Positions 41,780 through 51,465 of a stretch of 64,000 bases of DNA are shown here, in pieces. Positions within the stretch are counted from its first letter, which is position 1, and each line of letters opens with the position of its first letter. The notes under the pieces were generated by a model. It made no database searches, had not been told where the DNA came from, and saw only the letters and a program-made list of their open reading frames with translations. The DNA is from Myxococcales bacterium (GTDB taxonomy: Bacteria; Myxococcota_A; Polyangia; Polyangiales; Polyangiaceae): assembly GCA_016706225.1 (NCBI GenBank), contig JADJKB010000025.1, forward strand, positions 558,001-622,000, read 5' to 3'. Both the position numbers and the translations under genes were made by a program.

Positions 41780-44542
41780 TCAGCGCGGCTTCGTGGCCTC
41801 GGGATCGGCGAAGCTCTGGGGCAGCTTCCAGTCCTTGTCGAAGAAGCCGGCAGCGCTGACCCTGGCCTGGCCACTCAAGATGACCTCCGCGGCGGCGGGG
41901 CCGAGCGCCGCGTCGTACACGACGAAGTCGGGCAGGAGCTGCGGCAAGGACAGCGCACGCCAGATCCCGCTCGCGTCCGCGCCGGTCACGACCACCAGGT
42001 AGCGGCTCGGAGCCTCCGGGTTCGGGTAGACGAACGCTGCACCAGCGCCGGGCGCATCGAACCTCTGCTCGCCCAGCTGCACACCCTTGGCATCGAATCG
42101 GATCGGGAGTCGCGTGGCGACGCGGCGGAGCAAGACGTGGTCGGTGGCCGAGCCGACCGCGAAGACGGCGTGGCTGTCGACGGTCGCCTGGTCGAGATCG
42201 GTGTCCGGCAGCACGCGGTACGCAACGTCGGGCCCGTAGCGTCGCGAGAGCGCAATGGCGACCTCGCGATTTGCGAGCGTGGTGCGCGGATCACCGCTGC
42301 CGAAGCTGAACACGACCGGCTCGAGGTAGACGTCTCGGATCGGACCCTCGAGCCCCGCGCGCTTTGCTCGCGGCTTGTCTGCGCCGAGTTGCCAGTGGCC
42401 GCTCCGCTTCGAGAGCTCCACGGCCTGGTCCACACCCAGCTCGAGCTTCGAACCATCGATCGAGAGCTCGAGTTTTCCGGTCTTCGGCAGGCGAGGGCCG
42501 CGCTCGAGTTTGAACCCGACGATGCCGTCGGTCTTGACGACGACGAGCTCGGGCTTCGTGGCATCGACGTCGAGGCTGCCCATGTGGCTGCTGGTCTCGA
42601 GCTCGGTGATTGTCACCCAGTCGATGCGCCCGAAGCGCAGCTGATCCGTCTTCACGACGATGTGCGGGGCTGCCGCGTCGTGTCTTGCTCGTGTCAGCCA
42701 CGGCACCAGTCGGGCGCCGGCGTAGGCCTTCGTCCAGACGTCGTGGCCCGTGTCGGGCCACTCGTCCGTGATGGTGTAACCGAGCTGTCTGTAGCGATCG
42801 ACCAGCACGCGGGAATTCTCCAGAGGAAAGTCCCGCGTACCGTGGGCGACCCACAGCGGAAGGTTCTTGCCGCGCTCGGCCCAGCTGGCTGGTGACCAGT
42901 GGTGCATGCGCTCGTGTTCCCAGGGACGGATCGGTCGGCCCTTGGTGTCCCGACGGACAAAAAAACTGTGGTAACCGCACAGGGGTGCAGCCGCGGAGAA
43001 CTGGTCCGCGTAGCGGAGGCCAAGGTGGCCCGTGCCCGTGCCGCCCATGCTCACGCCACTGAGGGAGACCCGCGTGGGATCGATGGGGTAGGTGGCGAGC
43101 GCCCACGCGACGGCGTCCATGACCTCGCGCTCACCCGGTCCGCGGTAAAACGCGTTGCCGTGTGCGTAGGGGGCGAGCACGAAGGCGTCGACGCTCGGCC
43201 CCGTACTCTTGCTGTCCAGAAACACTTCCACGATCCGCTCGGCCGTGCCGTTGAGACCGTGCAGCAGTACGACCAACGGGAAGCGCCGAGTGCCACCGGG
43301 CTCGAAGCCCGCGGGAATGTGGAGCACCGCTGGGTCCGGCTCGCCATCGACCGCAGATTTCCGTGCGAAGGACACGACTCCGGGACGGGCGAGGGGATCG
43401 GTCCCGGCGCTCAACGTCCCGAGCAAGCTGCGCAGGCGCCCGAGTGCGCCGGCTTCATTGGCGACGACCGCGCCCATCGCGAAATCGAGCGTCGCGCTCA
43501 GGCTGCGTTCGTCGAGGCTGCGCGGCTCGTGGCGGCCGAGGCGCACCCGCGCCTCGCGCGCCTGGCGCAAGACAGCGAGCAGTTCGGCGTCGACCCGTGC
43601 AGAGACGGTGCGCTTCACACTGCCCACGCTCACGTCGACCGACAGCGATCCGGTGGACTTTTCCTGCTCAGCGTCCAGCTTCGGCAAGCTGGCCTCGAAC
43701 GGCGGAACACCGCGGGGCCCGAGGGGCAGCTGCCCCAGCGCGAGCTCGACGGAGCGCTTGGCGTGGAGGACCCGAGCCTGCACGTTGAGCGGTGCAGCGA
43801 TTGGCGCGCCGCGGCGGTACTCCAGGCCGAGACGGGGCCTGAGCGCGGCGGCGCTGACGCCAGCGTCGAGGCTCACCGTCAACATGTCGCTCGCCAGCCG
43901 GCGCTCGTCCTCCGGCGTGGTGCCGGGAAGGAGCAATCGCGCGCCGCGAGGTGGCAGCAGGTCGCGGGCATCGAGCAGGCGAACCTCGACGGCCCACCAG
44001 GCGCCCGGGTGCTCGAGGGCCAGGACCACGCTGTGTTTGCCCGGGTCGAGCCGGAGTGGGATGGCGTCCACTGCGCTGCCCCTGAGCGAGCGCGAGTTCC
44101 GCTCGAACAGCGCCTTGCCATCGACCGAGACACGGAACGCACCATCCACAGACGCGAGCAGCCAGCCATCGAGTGCGGCTTCGAGCACGAGGCTGCCGGC
44201 CAGCAGTGCTGCCGCGCCGGATTTCCTCCCCGTGCCCAGGCTCTTGTCGAGATCGAGGGCCCCGTCTCTCACAGCGAGCACCCGGAACGCGGGCGCGCCG
44301 CTGGCGCTCTTGTCTGCATACGCGCGGAGCTCACTCTCGGCGAGCTTCCACGCGAGGTCCTTCTTCAGCGGACCGGCCAAGAGCCACGCGCCGAGCTGAC
44401 CGTCAGCTGCCGGCGTGATCGCCACCTCCGAACGGGCGGTGGTCGCGCCAGCTAGAACGGCCAGCCCGAAGGCGAGCGCCACGACTGTCATGCGACGGGC
44501 TCGGCCCGAACCGTCCGGGCCTCGAGCCGTCGCCAGGCTCAC
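41780..44542 (-). CDS. Large exported alpha/beta-hydrolase (esterase/peptidase-like)
   Basis: 920 residues. An export signal lies at the N-terminus (hydrophobic MTVVALAFGLAVLAGATT, residues 18-35). A long N-terminal beta-rich region (about 40-390) precedes the hydrolase domain (about 405-660): LVVLLHGLNGTAE oxyanion loop, nucleophile Ser498 in GVSMGG, Asp in HGTRD, and His in PDTGHDVW. A further beta-rich domain follows to 920. The hydrolase resembles feruloyl-esterase/PHB-depolymerase and prolyl-oligopeptidase-like families; the substrate cannot be told. Its ATG overlaps the preceding stop by four bases. Confidence 0.8.
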   Translation of the reverse strand: MSLATARGPDGSGRARRMTVVALAFGLAVLAGATTARSEVAITPAADGQLGAWLLAGPLKKDLAWKLAESELRAYADKSASGAPAFRVLAVRDGALDLDKSLGTGRKSGAAALLAGSLVLEAALDGWLLASVDGAFRVSVDGKALFERNSRSLRGSAVDAIPLRLDPGKHSVVLALEHPGAWWAVEVRLLDARDLLPPRGARLLLPGTTPEDERRLASDMLTVSLDAGVSAAALRPRLGLEYRRGAPIAAPLNVQARVLHAKRSVELALGQLPLGPRGVPPFEASLPKLDAEQEKSTGSLSVDVSVGSVKRTVSARVDAELLAVLRQAREARVRLGRHEPRSLDERSLSATLDFAMGAVVANEAGALGRLRSLLGTLSAGTDPLARPGVVSFARKSAVDGEPDPAVLHIPAGFEPGGTRRFPLVVLLHGLNGTAERIVEVFLDSKSTGPSVDAFVLAPYAHGNAFYRGPGEREVMDAVAWALATYPIDPTRVSLSGVSMGGTGTGHLGLRYADQFSAAAPLCGYHSFFVRRDTKGRPIRPWEHERMHHWSPASWAERGKNLPLWVAHGTRDFPLENSRVLVDRYRQLGYTITDEWPDTGHDVWTKAYAGARLVPWLTRARHDAAAPHIVVKTDQLRFGRIDWVTITELETSSHMGSLDVDATKPELVVVKTDGIVGFKLERGPRLPKTGKLELSIDGSKLELGVDQAVELSKRSGHWQLGADKPRAKRAGLEGPIRDVYLEPVVFSFGSGDPRTTLANREVAIALSRRYGPDVAYRVLPDTDLDQATVDSHAVFAVGSATDHVLLRRVATRLPIRFDAKGVQLGEQRFDAPGAGAAFVYPNPEAPSRYLVVVTGADASGIWRALSLPQLLPDFVVYDAALGPAAAEVILSGQARVSAAGFFDKDWKLPQSFADPEATKPR

Positions 44543-44997
44543 GCGCTCTGTCCGTGTGCCAGCATGCGCGCGCCATCGCGGAACATGATGCTGACCTTTC
44601 CGCCGTCGAGCACCTCGGCCACGAAACCCTCGCCGAACTTCTTGTGAGTCACGAGCTCACCCGGCGAGTAGATCTTGTCGATGGAGTAGCGGGTGAAAGC
44701 GTCCACCGCTTGGCCTGCGATGCGCTTTTCCCAGCTGTTGACGCGCTCCGCTTCGGCTTTGGCCTTTTCGGTCACGCGTTGTGCGACCGAGCCCTTGCGC
44801 GGGGCGGTGCTTCCTGTCTTTTTTACCACTCGAGTCCGTTCTGACTGCGGCGCACGGTAGTTGTGCTGCGAGCCGCAGGTCTGGCAGATGACCCGTTTGG
44901 GTCGTCCTTCCAACATGGCGATGATGCGGTGGCCAAGGTCCATGCGGCACTTGGTGCACCAAGAATCGATTTCACTTCCAGCTGTCAGCGCATTCAC
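44539..44997 (-). CDS. Zinc-ribbon protein with DUF3553-like C-terminal part
   Basis: 152 residues. A zinc ribbon near the N-terminus (CTKC at 14-17 and CQTC at 38-41) is followed by a basic linker (about 55-85). A compact C-terminal beta domain (GELVTHKKFGEGFVAEVLDGGKVSIMF) resembles the UvrD/DUF3553 tudor-like fold. It may bind nucleic acid. Middle of an overlapping three-gene run: its ATG overlaps the stop of the gene before it (44994-44997), and its stop overlaps the hydrolase start. Confidence 0.75.
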   Translation of the reverse strand: MNALTAGSEIDSWCTKCRMDLGHRIIAMLEGRPKRVICQTCGSQHNYRAPQSERTRVVKKTGSTAPRKGSVAQRVTEKAKAEAERVNSWEKRIAGQAVDAFTRYSIDKIYSPGELVTHKKFGEGFVAEVLDGGKVSIMFRDGARMLAHGQSA

Positions 44998-45476
44998 GCG
45001 GAATCCTCCTCCGCTCCCTCTGGGTCTGTATGTGGCGCGGGCGGCTCCGAGCGCGCCTCTCGTTTCACTTTGACTTTGGACCGAACCTCGGGTTTCGGCA
45101 TGCCGAGGCGCTCGTCGTTGGGGATGAAACGTACCTCCGTCTTGATCTCGAATGACAGCATCGTGAGCACCTTGGCCATCTCCTCCGAGAAGTTGGTGTG
45201 CTCCAAGAAATCTCGGATCTCCTTGGCGACGACCCGGTAGAGCCCGTTCTTGGTCTCGTCGATCTGCGTGAGCAGGAGGGCAAGTACCTCCTTCGGCAGC
45301 TTCATGTCTCGCACGAACTCCCGGACGTTCTCCGGACCTTCGCTCAGCTTCACGTAGCCCGCCTCGACGATGCGCTTGATCAGCTCGGGCAACAGTCGCT
45401 CGAGGCGCCGCCGCTCGCGCTCTTTCTCTTCGGGCGGGTCGTCGCCGTCCGGAGGGGGCATGTCGCTGTGGGCCAC
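44994..45476 (-). CDS. Conserved-looking acidic/basic helical protein, unknown function
   Basis: 160 residues from GTG 45476 (or ATG 45461). The N-terminus is Pro/Asp-rich, then a helical core (LPELIKRIVEAGYVKLSE, REFVRDMKLPKEVLALLLTQIDETKNGLYR, LEHTNFSEEMAKVLTMLSFEIKTEVRFIP). It ends in a Lys/Arg then Glu-rich tail. It overlaps the zinc-ribbon gene by four bases. No family recognised; no signal or membrane segment. Confidence 0.7.
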   Translation of the reverse strand: MAHSDMPPPDGDDPPEEKERERRRLERLLPELIKRIVEAGYVKLSEGPENVREFVRDMKLPKEVLALLLTQIDETKNGLYRVVAKEIRDFLEHTNFSEEMAKVLTMLSFEIKTEVRFIPNDERLGMPKPEVRSKVKVKREARSEPPAPHTDPEGAEEDSA

Positions 45477-45539
45477 GGCGCCGGGTTAGCCTGGCGCACT
45501 GCGTCAGTCAATCGTTTGGGCGAGTCGCGCCGATCGGCT

Positions 45540-46166
45540 ATGTGCGAGGTGATGCGCCAGCCGCTGATTTGTCTGGGACTGGGGCTGTTGCTCGCAGGGT
45601 GCCGGGCGCCGTCCACCGATCCCGCCGCGACGAGCGCCAGCGCCCCGGCGAGTGCAGCGGCGGCAGCGCCGCCGGCCGCGAGTGAAAAGGGCGAGCCCGC
45701 TGTGGTGGAGTCCGCGCCTCCACTGCCGTCGGACGCGGGATCACCAGCGCCGGTGGGCGGGAACTGGCTCAAGTGTTACGCCAACTTCCAACCGCGGACG
45801 CAGCCGGATACCGACGTGCTGCGGCTCGGGCTGATGTGCGGGCCGTCGAACGGCATGCGCAAGGCGACCGAGAGCCGAGGCTCCGAGCTGAGCGCAGCCG
45901 GCAAGCAGCGGGAGCACCGCTTCAAGGCCGAGGCCGGCGAGTGTTATCGGATTTTTGCGGTCGCCGAACCCAGTGTCGAGGATCTCGACGTCGAGGTGTT
46001 TGCCCCGAGCGGAGCAAAGATCGCATTCGACACCAGCGACGATCGCTGGCCGATCGTCAAGCCGGACGGCCCGTTTTGTGTGTTCGAGGCCGGGGAGTAT
46101 CGCAGCGTCGTTCGAGCCCAGCGCGGGCATGGACGCTACGCGATCGAGATCTGGCGTCTGCACTGA
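45540..46166 (+). CDS. Lipoprotein with beta-sandwich-like domain
   Basis: 208 residues from ATG 45540 (ATG 45552 also in frame). The lipobox is LLAGC. An Ala/Pro/Ser-rich linker spans about 25-75. Then a beta-sandwich-like domain (YRIFAVAEPSVEDLDVEVFAPSGAKIAFD, then DGPFCVFEAGEYR) has the shape of PPC/bacterial C2-like domains, with several Cys. It is exported and surface or periplasm anchored; role unknown. Divergent from the three-gene run to the left. Confidence 0.75.
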   Translation: MCEVMRQPLICLGLGLLLAGCRAPSTDPAATSASAPASAAAAAPPAASEKGEPAVVESAPPLPSDAGSPAPVGGNWLKCYANFQPRTQPDTDVLRLGLMCGPSNGMRKATESRGSELSAAGKQREHRFKAEAGECYRIFAVAEPSVEDLDVEVFAPSGAKIAFDTSDDRWPIVKPDGPFCVFEAGEYRSVVRAQRGHGRYAIEIWRLH

Positions 46167-46213
46167 CTCGACGGGCACTCCCGCCCCGGCCATCCCCGGA
46201 CTAGGATATCGGA

Positions 46214-47509
46214 ATGATGAGCCCCTTTGGCGAGCGCCGGCGGCGCGTGCTCGACGCGCTTGGTTCGGCGGTCCTCCTCCTCCCCGCGGCGCCGCTTGCG
46301 ATTCGCAACAACGACGTGGAGCACGAATACCGGCAGGACTCGGACTTCTTTTACCTGACCGGTTTCGACGAGCCCGAGAGTGTATTTTGCCTCCGCGGCG
46401 GCAAGGACGCGCCGATGACCTTGTTCGTGCGTCCGCGGGATCCCGAGCGCGAGGTGTGGGACGGCCCGCGCGCCGGCGTCGAGGGCGCGGTGAGAGATCT
46501 GGGCGCCGACGTGGCCCATCCGATCGCGGAGCTGGCTCAGAAGCTGCCCGAGCTGCTCGAGAACAGCGAGCGGCTGTACTACCGGCTCGGTCTCGAGCGG
46601 AGCTTCGACGAAGTGGTACTGTCGGCCATCGATCGCGTGCGCGCCCGGGCCAAGCTCGGTGTCTCGTGGCCCGTAGAGATCGTGGACCCGGCGACAATCA
46701 TCCACGAGCTGCGTCGGGTGAAGGCCCGCGACGAGCTCAGCCTCATGCGTCGCGCGGCGGAGATCACCCGTGACGCGCACCTGGCGGCGATGGCCAAGGC
46801 CAAGCCCGGCGTGTACGAGTACGAGGTCGAAGCGGAGATCTCGGCGGTGTTCCGGCGGCACGGCTCGGAGCGACCTGCGTACGGGTCCATCGTCGGCTCG
46901 GGGCCCAACGCCACCGTGCTGCACTATCGCAAGAACGATCGCAAGATGGTGGCTGGCGATCTGTTGCTGGTCGATGCCGGCTGTGAATACGGCTACTACG
47001 CCTCCGATGTCACCCGCACCTTCCCGATCGCGGGAAAGTTCAGCGCTCCGCAGCGGGCCATCTACGAGCTCGTGCTGGAGGCGCAGCGCGCCAGCATCGA
47101 TGCCACCCGACCCGGCGCGACGCTGGAGCAGATCCACGATGCCAGCGTTCAGGTCATCGCGCGGGGCTTGGTCCAGCTCGGGCTGCTCGAGGGGCCGCTG
47201 GAGCAGGTGCTCGAAAAGCAGACTTACAAGAAGTTCTTCATGCACCGGACCAGCCACTACCTGGGCATGGACGTACACGATGTCGGCCGCTACTTCGTCG
47301 CCGGCAAGGCACGCCCACTCGACACGGGTGTGGTGATCACGGTAGAGCCGGGCATCTACGTAGCCGAAAATGCGGAAGGCGTACCCGAACAGTATCGCGG
47401 CATCGGCGTCCGCATCGAGGACGACGTCTTGGTCTCGAGTGAAGGCCCGAGCGTACTCACGTCCGACGTCCCGCGCAGTGTCGACGACGTCGAACGTGCG
47501 TGTGCCTGA
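46214..47509 (+). CDS. pepP: Xaa-Pro aminopeptidase (M24B)
   Basis: 431 residues. The pita-bread metal ligands are visible: Asp and Asp in LLLVDAGCEYGYYASDVTRTFP, His in HRTSHYLGMDVHD, Glu in ITVEPGIYV, Glu in GVRIEDDVL. The N-terminal domain is the family's DxHF-type fold (SDFFYLTGFDEPES). It removes N-terminal residues before proline. A TAGGAT hexamer ends 6 bases upstream of ATG 46214. It is the first of five tightly packed genes. Confidence 0.93.
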   Translation: MMSPFGERRRRVLDALGSAVLLLPAAPLAIRNNDVEHEYRQDSDFFYLTGFDEPESVFCLRGGKDAPMTLFVRPRDPEREVWDGPRAGVEGAVRDLGADVAHPIAELAQKLPELLENSERLYYRLGLERSFDEVVLSAIDRVRARAKLGVSWPVEIVDPATIIHELRRVKARDELSLMRRAAEITRDAHLAAMAKAKPGVYEYEVEAEISAVFRRHGSERPAYGSIVGSGPNATVLHYRKNDRKMVAGDLLLVDAGCEYGYYASDVTRTFPIAGKFSAPQRAIYELVLEAQRASIDATRPGATLEQIHDASVQVIARGLVQLGLLEGPLEQVLEKQTYKKFFMHRTSHYLGMDVHDVGRYFVAGKARPLDTGVVITVEPGIYVAENAEGVPEQYRGIGVRIEDDVLVSSEGPSVLTSDVPRSVDDVERACA

Positions 47510-48122
47510 GCCGAACGTCCGCCGCGCGCTGTTGCTGGCGGTCGCATGTTCGATCACCTGCGGCGTGGCGGGCGCCGAAGACGCTCGCAAAGAAGAGCCA
47601 TCGGCGGCCCTCGCGCCGGTGGACGGCAGCTACCTGCACCTGATGGGCGCGCTCTCGCTCGGGCGAGGGCTGCGCTTCAACAATCCGTACCGCCTGGCCA
47701 CGCCGCTCGGCGATGACGCCGAATCCCTCTCGCTCACCGCGACCTATCTGGACGCCGCCGGCAGCGTGGCGTTCGGACCACCGGACGGTTTTCAGCACGG
47801 CGCGAGCGTGCACTTTTCCGCCGCGCTCCAGGGCGTACCGCAGGAGGTATTGACCCCGTCCTACTTGCTGATCCAGCGCTTGCCGCCGCGCTTCTGGCTG
47901 TTCGGCCGCGCAGGCCTCCCCATCGTGCTGACGCCGGACCCGAACCTGGGATACGAGCTGGCAGCGGGTGGAGTATTTCTGGTGAGCGCGGGGCTCGGGG
48001 TGACGGCGGAGCTGATCGGTGACGTATTCTATGGCGCAGCGACCCAAGATCAGGCGCTGACGGTGATCCCCATCTTATCCTTCCAGCTTGGCGCAGTAAT
48101 CGACTTCGAGGTGCTGCCGTGA
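47496..48122 (+). CDS. Exported protein, probably small outer-membrane barrel
   Basis: 208 residues from GTG 47496 (47502 possible), overlapping the pepP end. A signal peptide (VRRALLLAVACSITCGVAG) is followed by a short linker. Strands such as DGSYLHLMGALSLGRG, LSLTATYLDAAGSVAF, GASVHFSAALQG and FQLGAVIDFEVLP suggest a barrel or beta protein. Its stop overlaps the GTG of the next gene. Confidence 0.72.
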   Translation: MRVPEPNVRRALLLAVACSITCGVAGAEDARKEEPSAALAPVDGSYLHLMGALSLGRGLRFNNPYRLATPLGDDAESLSLTATYLDAAGSVAFGPPDGFQHGASVHFSAALQGVPQEVLTPSYLLIQRLPPRFWLFGRAGLPIVLTPDPNLGYELAAGGVFLVSAGLGVTAELIGDVFYGAATQDQALTVIPILSFQLGAVIDFEVLP

Positions 48123-48520
48123 GGCCCGCAGATCCACGTCCGACCAGCTGGGAGAAGCTCGGCGTCGCCGCGCTCTTGCTCGTCTTCTGCATCGCCCCCA
48201 CGCCGGGCGACATCGGCGGCTGCGGGCAGAGCCCCGAGCTTTTGTCTCCCACGACCTTCTTCGGCAACAAGAAATTGATCGATTGTTCCCGCTGCGACGA
48301 GTGCGGGTTCGCGACAGATAGCTGCACCAACGCATGTGATGACGAGTTCCCCGTCGCCACCGCGTTTCCCAAGGACTGCTTCCCGCTGGTTCACGACGGC
48401 GAGGTCTGTTTGCGCGCGCTCCGCTACGCCGCCTGCGGCGACTACGAGACCTACGTCGATGACGTCGCCCCCAGCGCGCCGAGCGAGTGTAATTTTTGCC
48501 CTCCGGACAAAGGACCATGA
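48119..48520 (+). CDS. Cys-rich exported protein
   Basis: 133 residues from GTG 48119, overlapping by GTGA. A hydrophobic N-terminal segment (GVAALLLVFCIAP) is a signal peptide or anchor. The rest has about a dozen Cys (GGCG, DCSRCDECG, DSCTNACDD, KDCF, EVC, AAC, SECNFC), implying disulfides or metal. No family recognised. Middle of the pepP to lgt run, suggesting an exported product under lipoprotein or envelope assembly. Confidence 0.68.
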   Translation: MRPADPRPTSWEKLGVAALLLVFCIAPTPGDIGGCGQSPELLSPTTFFGNKKLIDCSRCDECGFATDSCTNACDDEFPVATAFPKDCFPLVHDGEVCLRALRYAACGDYETYVDDVAPSAPSECNFCPPDKGP

Positions 48521-49485
48521 GGCGCTCGCTCGTGCTTCTGGCAGGGCTCTCGCTCGGCTGCGGTGCGGCGTCCGAGGCGTTGACCGCCGATCCGGTCGAC
48601 TACGACAAGTTCCGGCGCACCCGCACCGCCGAGACCAGCGAGGCGCGCCTCCGGGCGAGCTTCGAGTACCTGGAGCAGGTGCCCGACGGCCGCTGGCGTG
48701 ATCAGGTGAAGAGCTGGTTCGACCGGGCCGAGCCGCTCTATTACGAGCGCGCCCGCGATTCGGTCCCCGCGCTCGAGCGTTATCTCGGCACGCTGCCCGA
48801 CGGTCCCCACGGCAAGCTCGCAGCCGAGCGGATCAACGAGCTTCGCTCGAGCCGCCGCGCCACGCGCCAGCGCGACGCCGAGGTGCTCGAGGACGCGCTT
48901 GGAGTCGAACAGCGGCTCGCCGATGCCGACCAGTCGAGGAAGGTGGCCGTCCGAGCCATCGCCGAGTGGAGCGCCAGCCTGTCTGGCGTCACGAGCTTTG
49001 GAAAGCCCACCAGCGAGCTGCACCACGAGCTGATCCACCATTATCGGGTCGAGGCGCCCGCGGCGCGCTGCGCCGACGAGCGCTGCCTGAAGAGCGTGAT
49101 CTTGTCGTATTCCATCCCCGAATCGCGGCGCCTTGCTACCCGCAAGATGGTGTTCGACGTCGAGCTCGTGCTCTATCGCGGCACGGTCGTGAAGGCTCGG
49201 CTCGCGGGTCCGGAGCTCTGGAATCGCTTGTACGAAGCATCGGAACGTGTCCCAGTTCGCCCCGACGATGCCCAGGCCCGAACCTACGCCATCGCCCGTG
49301 CCGTTCAGATCGTCGAATCGGCGCTGGGCACGAGTTATGCGCCGAACGAATGCCAGCGTGAGGCGGTGAGCCCGGTGGTGCTTGCCCGCGAGTGCCGCGG
49401 TGTGCGCGTGCAAATGCTGGCCGCCCCCACGCCCGACGTCGATGACGAGCTGGTGGTCGAACCCATCCCGAGGACTGTTCCATGA
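48517..49485 (+). CDS. Lipoprotein, unknown function
   Basis: 322 residues from ATG 48517, overlapping the preceding stop by four bases. Lipoprotein signal MRRSLVLLAGLSLGC (Cys15). The mature part is helical with Glu/Arg-rich stretches (about 30-150), then a mixed domain containing several Cys (RCADERC, ECQRE, ECRG). It may be periplasmic/surface. It overlaps the lgt-like gene. Same direction as the previous four genes. Confidence 0.72.
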   Translation: MRRSLVLLAGLSLGCGAASEALTADPVDYDKFRRTRTAETSEARLRASFEYLEQVPDGRWRDQVKSWFDRAEPLYYERARDSVPALERYLGTLPDGPHGKLAAERINELRSSRRATRQRDAEVLEDALGVEQRLADADQSRKVAVRAIAEWSASLSGVTSFGKPTSELHHELIHHYRVEAPAARCADERCLKSVILSYSIPESRRLATRKMVFDVELVLYRGTVVKARLAGPELWNRLYEASERVPVRPDDAQARTYAIARAVQIVESALGTSYAPNECQREAVSPVVLARECRGVRVQMLAAPTPDVDDELVVEPIPRTVP

Positions 49486-50337
49486 TCGGCGAGCCGCGCA
49501 TCCCCTTCATTCAGCTGCCCGATTTCGAGCTGATCCCGCAGGGTTTTTTCGGAGGTACTTTTCCGCCGGCGCCGTTCTCGTTCAAACCCTTCGGCACGCT
49601 GGTCGCCATCGGGGTGTACGTCGCCTCCTACCTGATGATCAAACACGGCAAGCGCCGCGGGCTCGACGACAAGAAGCTCATGAGCTTCATGATGTGGTGC
49701 GGTGGCATCGGATTTCTCGGCGGTCACGTCTTCGACACCATCTTCTATTTCCCGGAGCGGATCATGGCCGACCCGCTCTCGCTGATCCGGCTCTGGGAAG
49801 GGCTCAGCAGCTTCGGCGGGTTTGCCGGCGCGACCATCGGCCTCGTGGTGTGGAAGGTCATCCACAAACAGAAGGCGCTCCACTATGCGGACGTCGTTGC
49901 CAGCTGTTTTCCGGTCGGCTGGTGGTTCGGGCGTCTGGGTTGCAGCGTCGCGCACGATCACCCCGGGATCGCGAGCAACCTGTGGCTCGCGGTGCGTTAC
50001 CCGGATGGTGGACGCCTCGACCTGGGCCTGATCGAAATGGTGCTCACGGTCCCGCTCGCCCTCGGCTTCCTGTACCTGCAGAGAAAACCGCGCCCCTGGG
50101 GGTTCTACCTGGGGAGCATGTGTGTGGCCTACTCGCCAATCCGCTTCGGTCTGGACTTCCTGCGGATCCGCCAGGGAGTGACGGCGGACGCGCGCTATTT
50201 CGGGCTCACGCCCGCGCAGTGGGGGGCGTTTCTGTTGTTCACCGCCGGCGCCGTCGTGCTCTGGCGCGCCCTCAGGACTCCGCTTCGGCCGCCTGACCCA
50301 GCGCCCTCCGAGGCGGAGCCGGAAGCGCCCGAGGCGG

Positions 50338-50354
<17 letters not shown>
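49482..50354 (+). CDS. Prolipoprotein diacylglyceryl transferase-like (Lgt family)
   Basis: 290 residues with about 7 membrane segments. Lgt layout is recognisable: N-terminal loop (GFFGGTF... FGTLVAIGVYVASY), GGHVFD, the GRLGCSVAHDHPG signature loop, and RPWGFYLGSMCVAYSPIRFGLDFLR. The signature normally reads G-R-x-G-N-F-x-N-x-E; here the Asn and Glu are replaced, though a GRLGC variant occurs in some phyla. It transfers diacylglyceryl to lipobox Cys if active. Overlaps the preceding lipoprotein gene by four bases; the last 17 bases overlap the convergent kinase gene. Either a divergent Lgt or a family relative. Confidence 0.72.
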
Positions 50355-51264
<910 letters not shown>

Positions 51265-51366
51265 GGGTCGCCAGAGCTATAACCCAGCTGGGCGCCGGGG
51301 TGTCGGCCTTCCGCTGCCCTGCGGTGCGGCCCGTTGTCTCGAACGCGCGATTGGGCAAGTCGTGAC

Positions 51367-51395
51367 TTGAACCTGCGACTAGCGGACGATATCGT
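51367..51395 (+). promoter_or_regulatory. Candidate sigma70-type promoter of the RRM gene
   Basis: TTGAAC at 51367-51372 and TATCGT at 51390-51395, spacer exactly 17 bases. Predicted start near 51402, giving a leader of about 64 nt before ATG 51466. Match is moderate (4/6 in each box). Confidence 0.4.
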
Positions 51396-51465
51396 GCCCC
51401 CAGCTCGTCGAACGGTGTCTGTTCGAGGGGAACTCCTAGAAAGGGCTGAACGAGGATCGCGAAGC

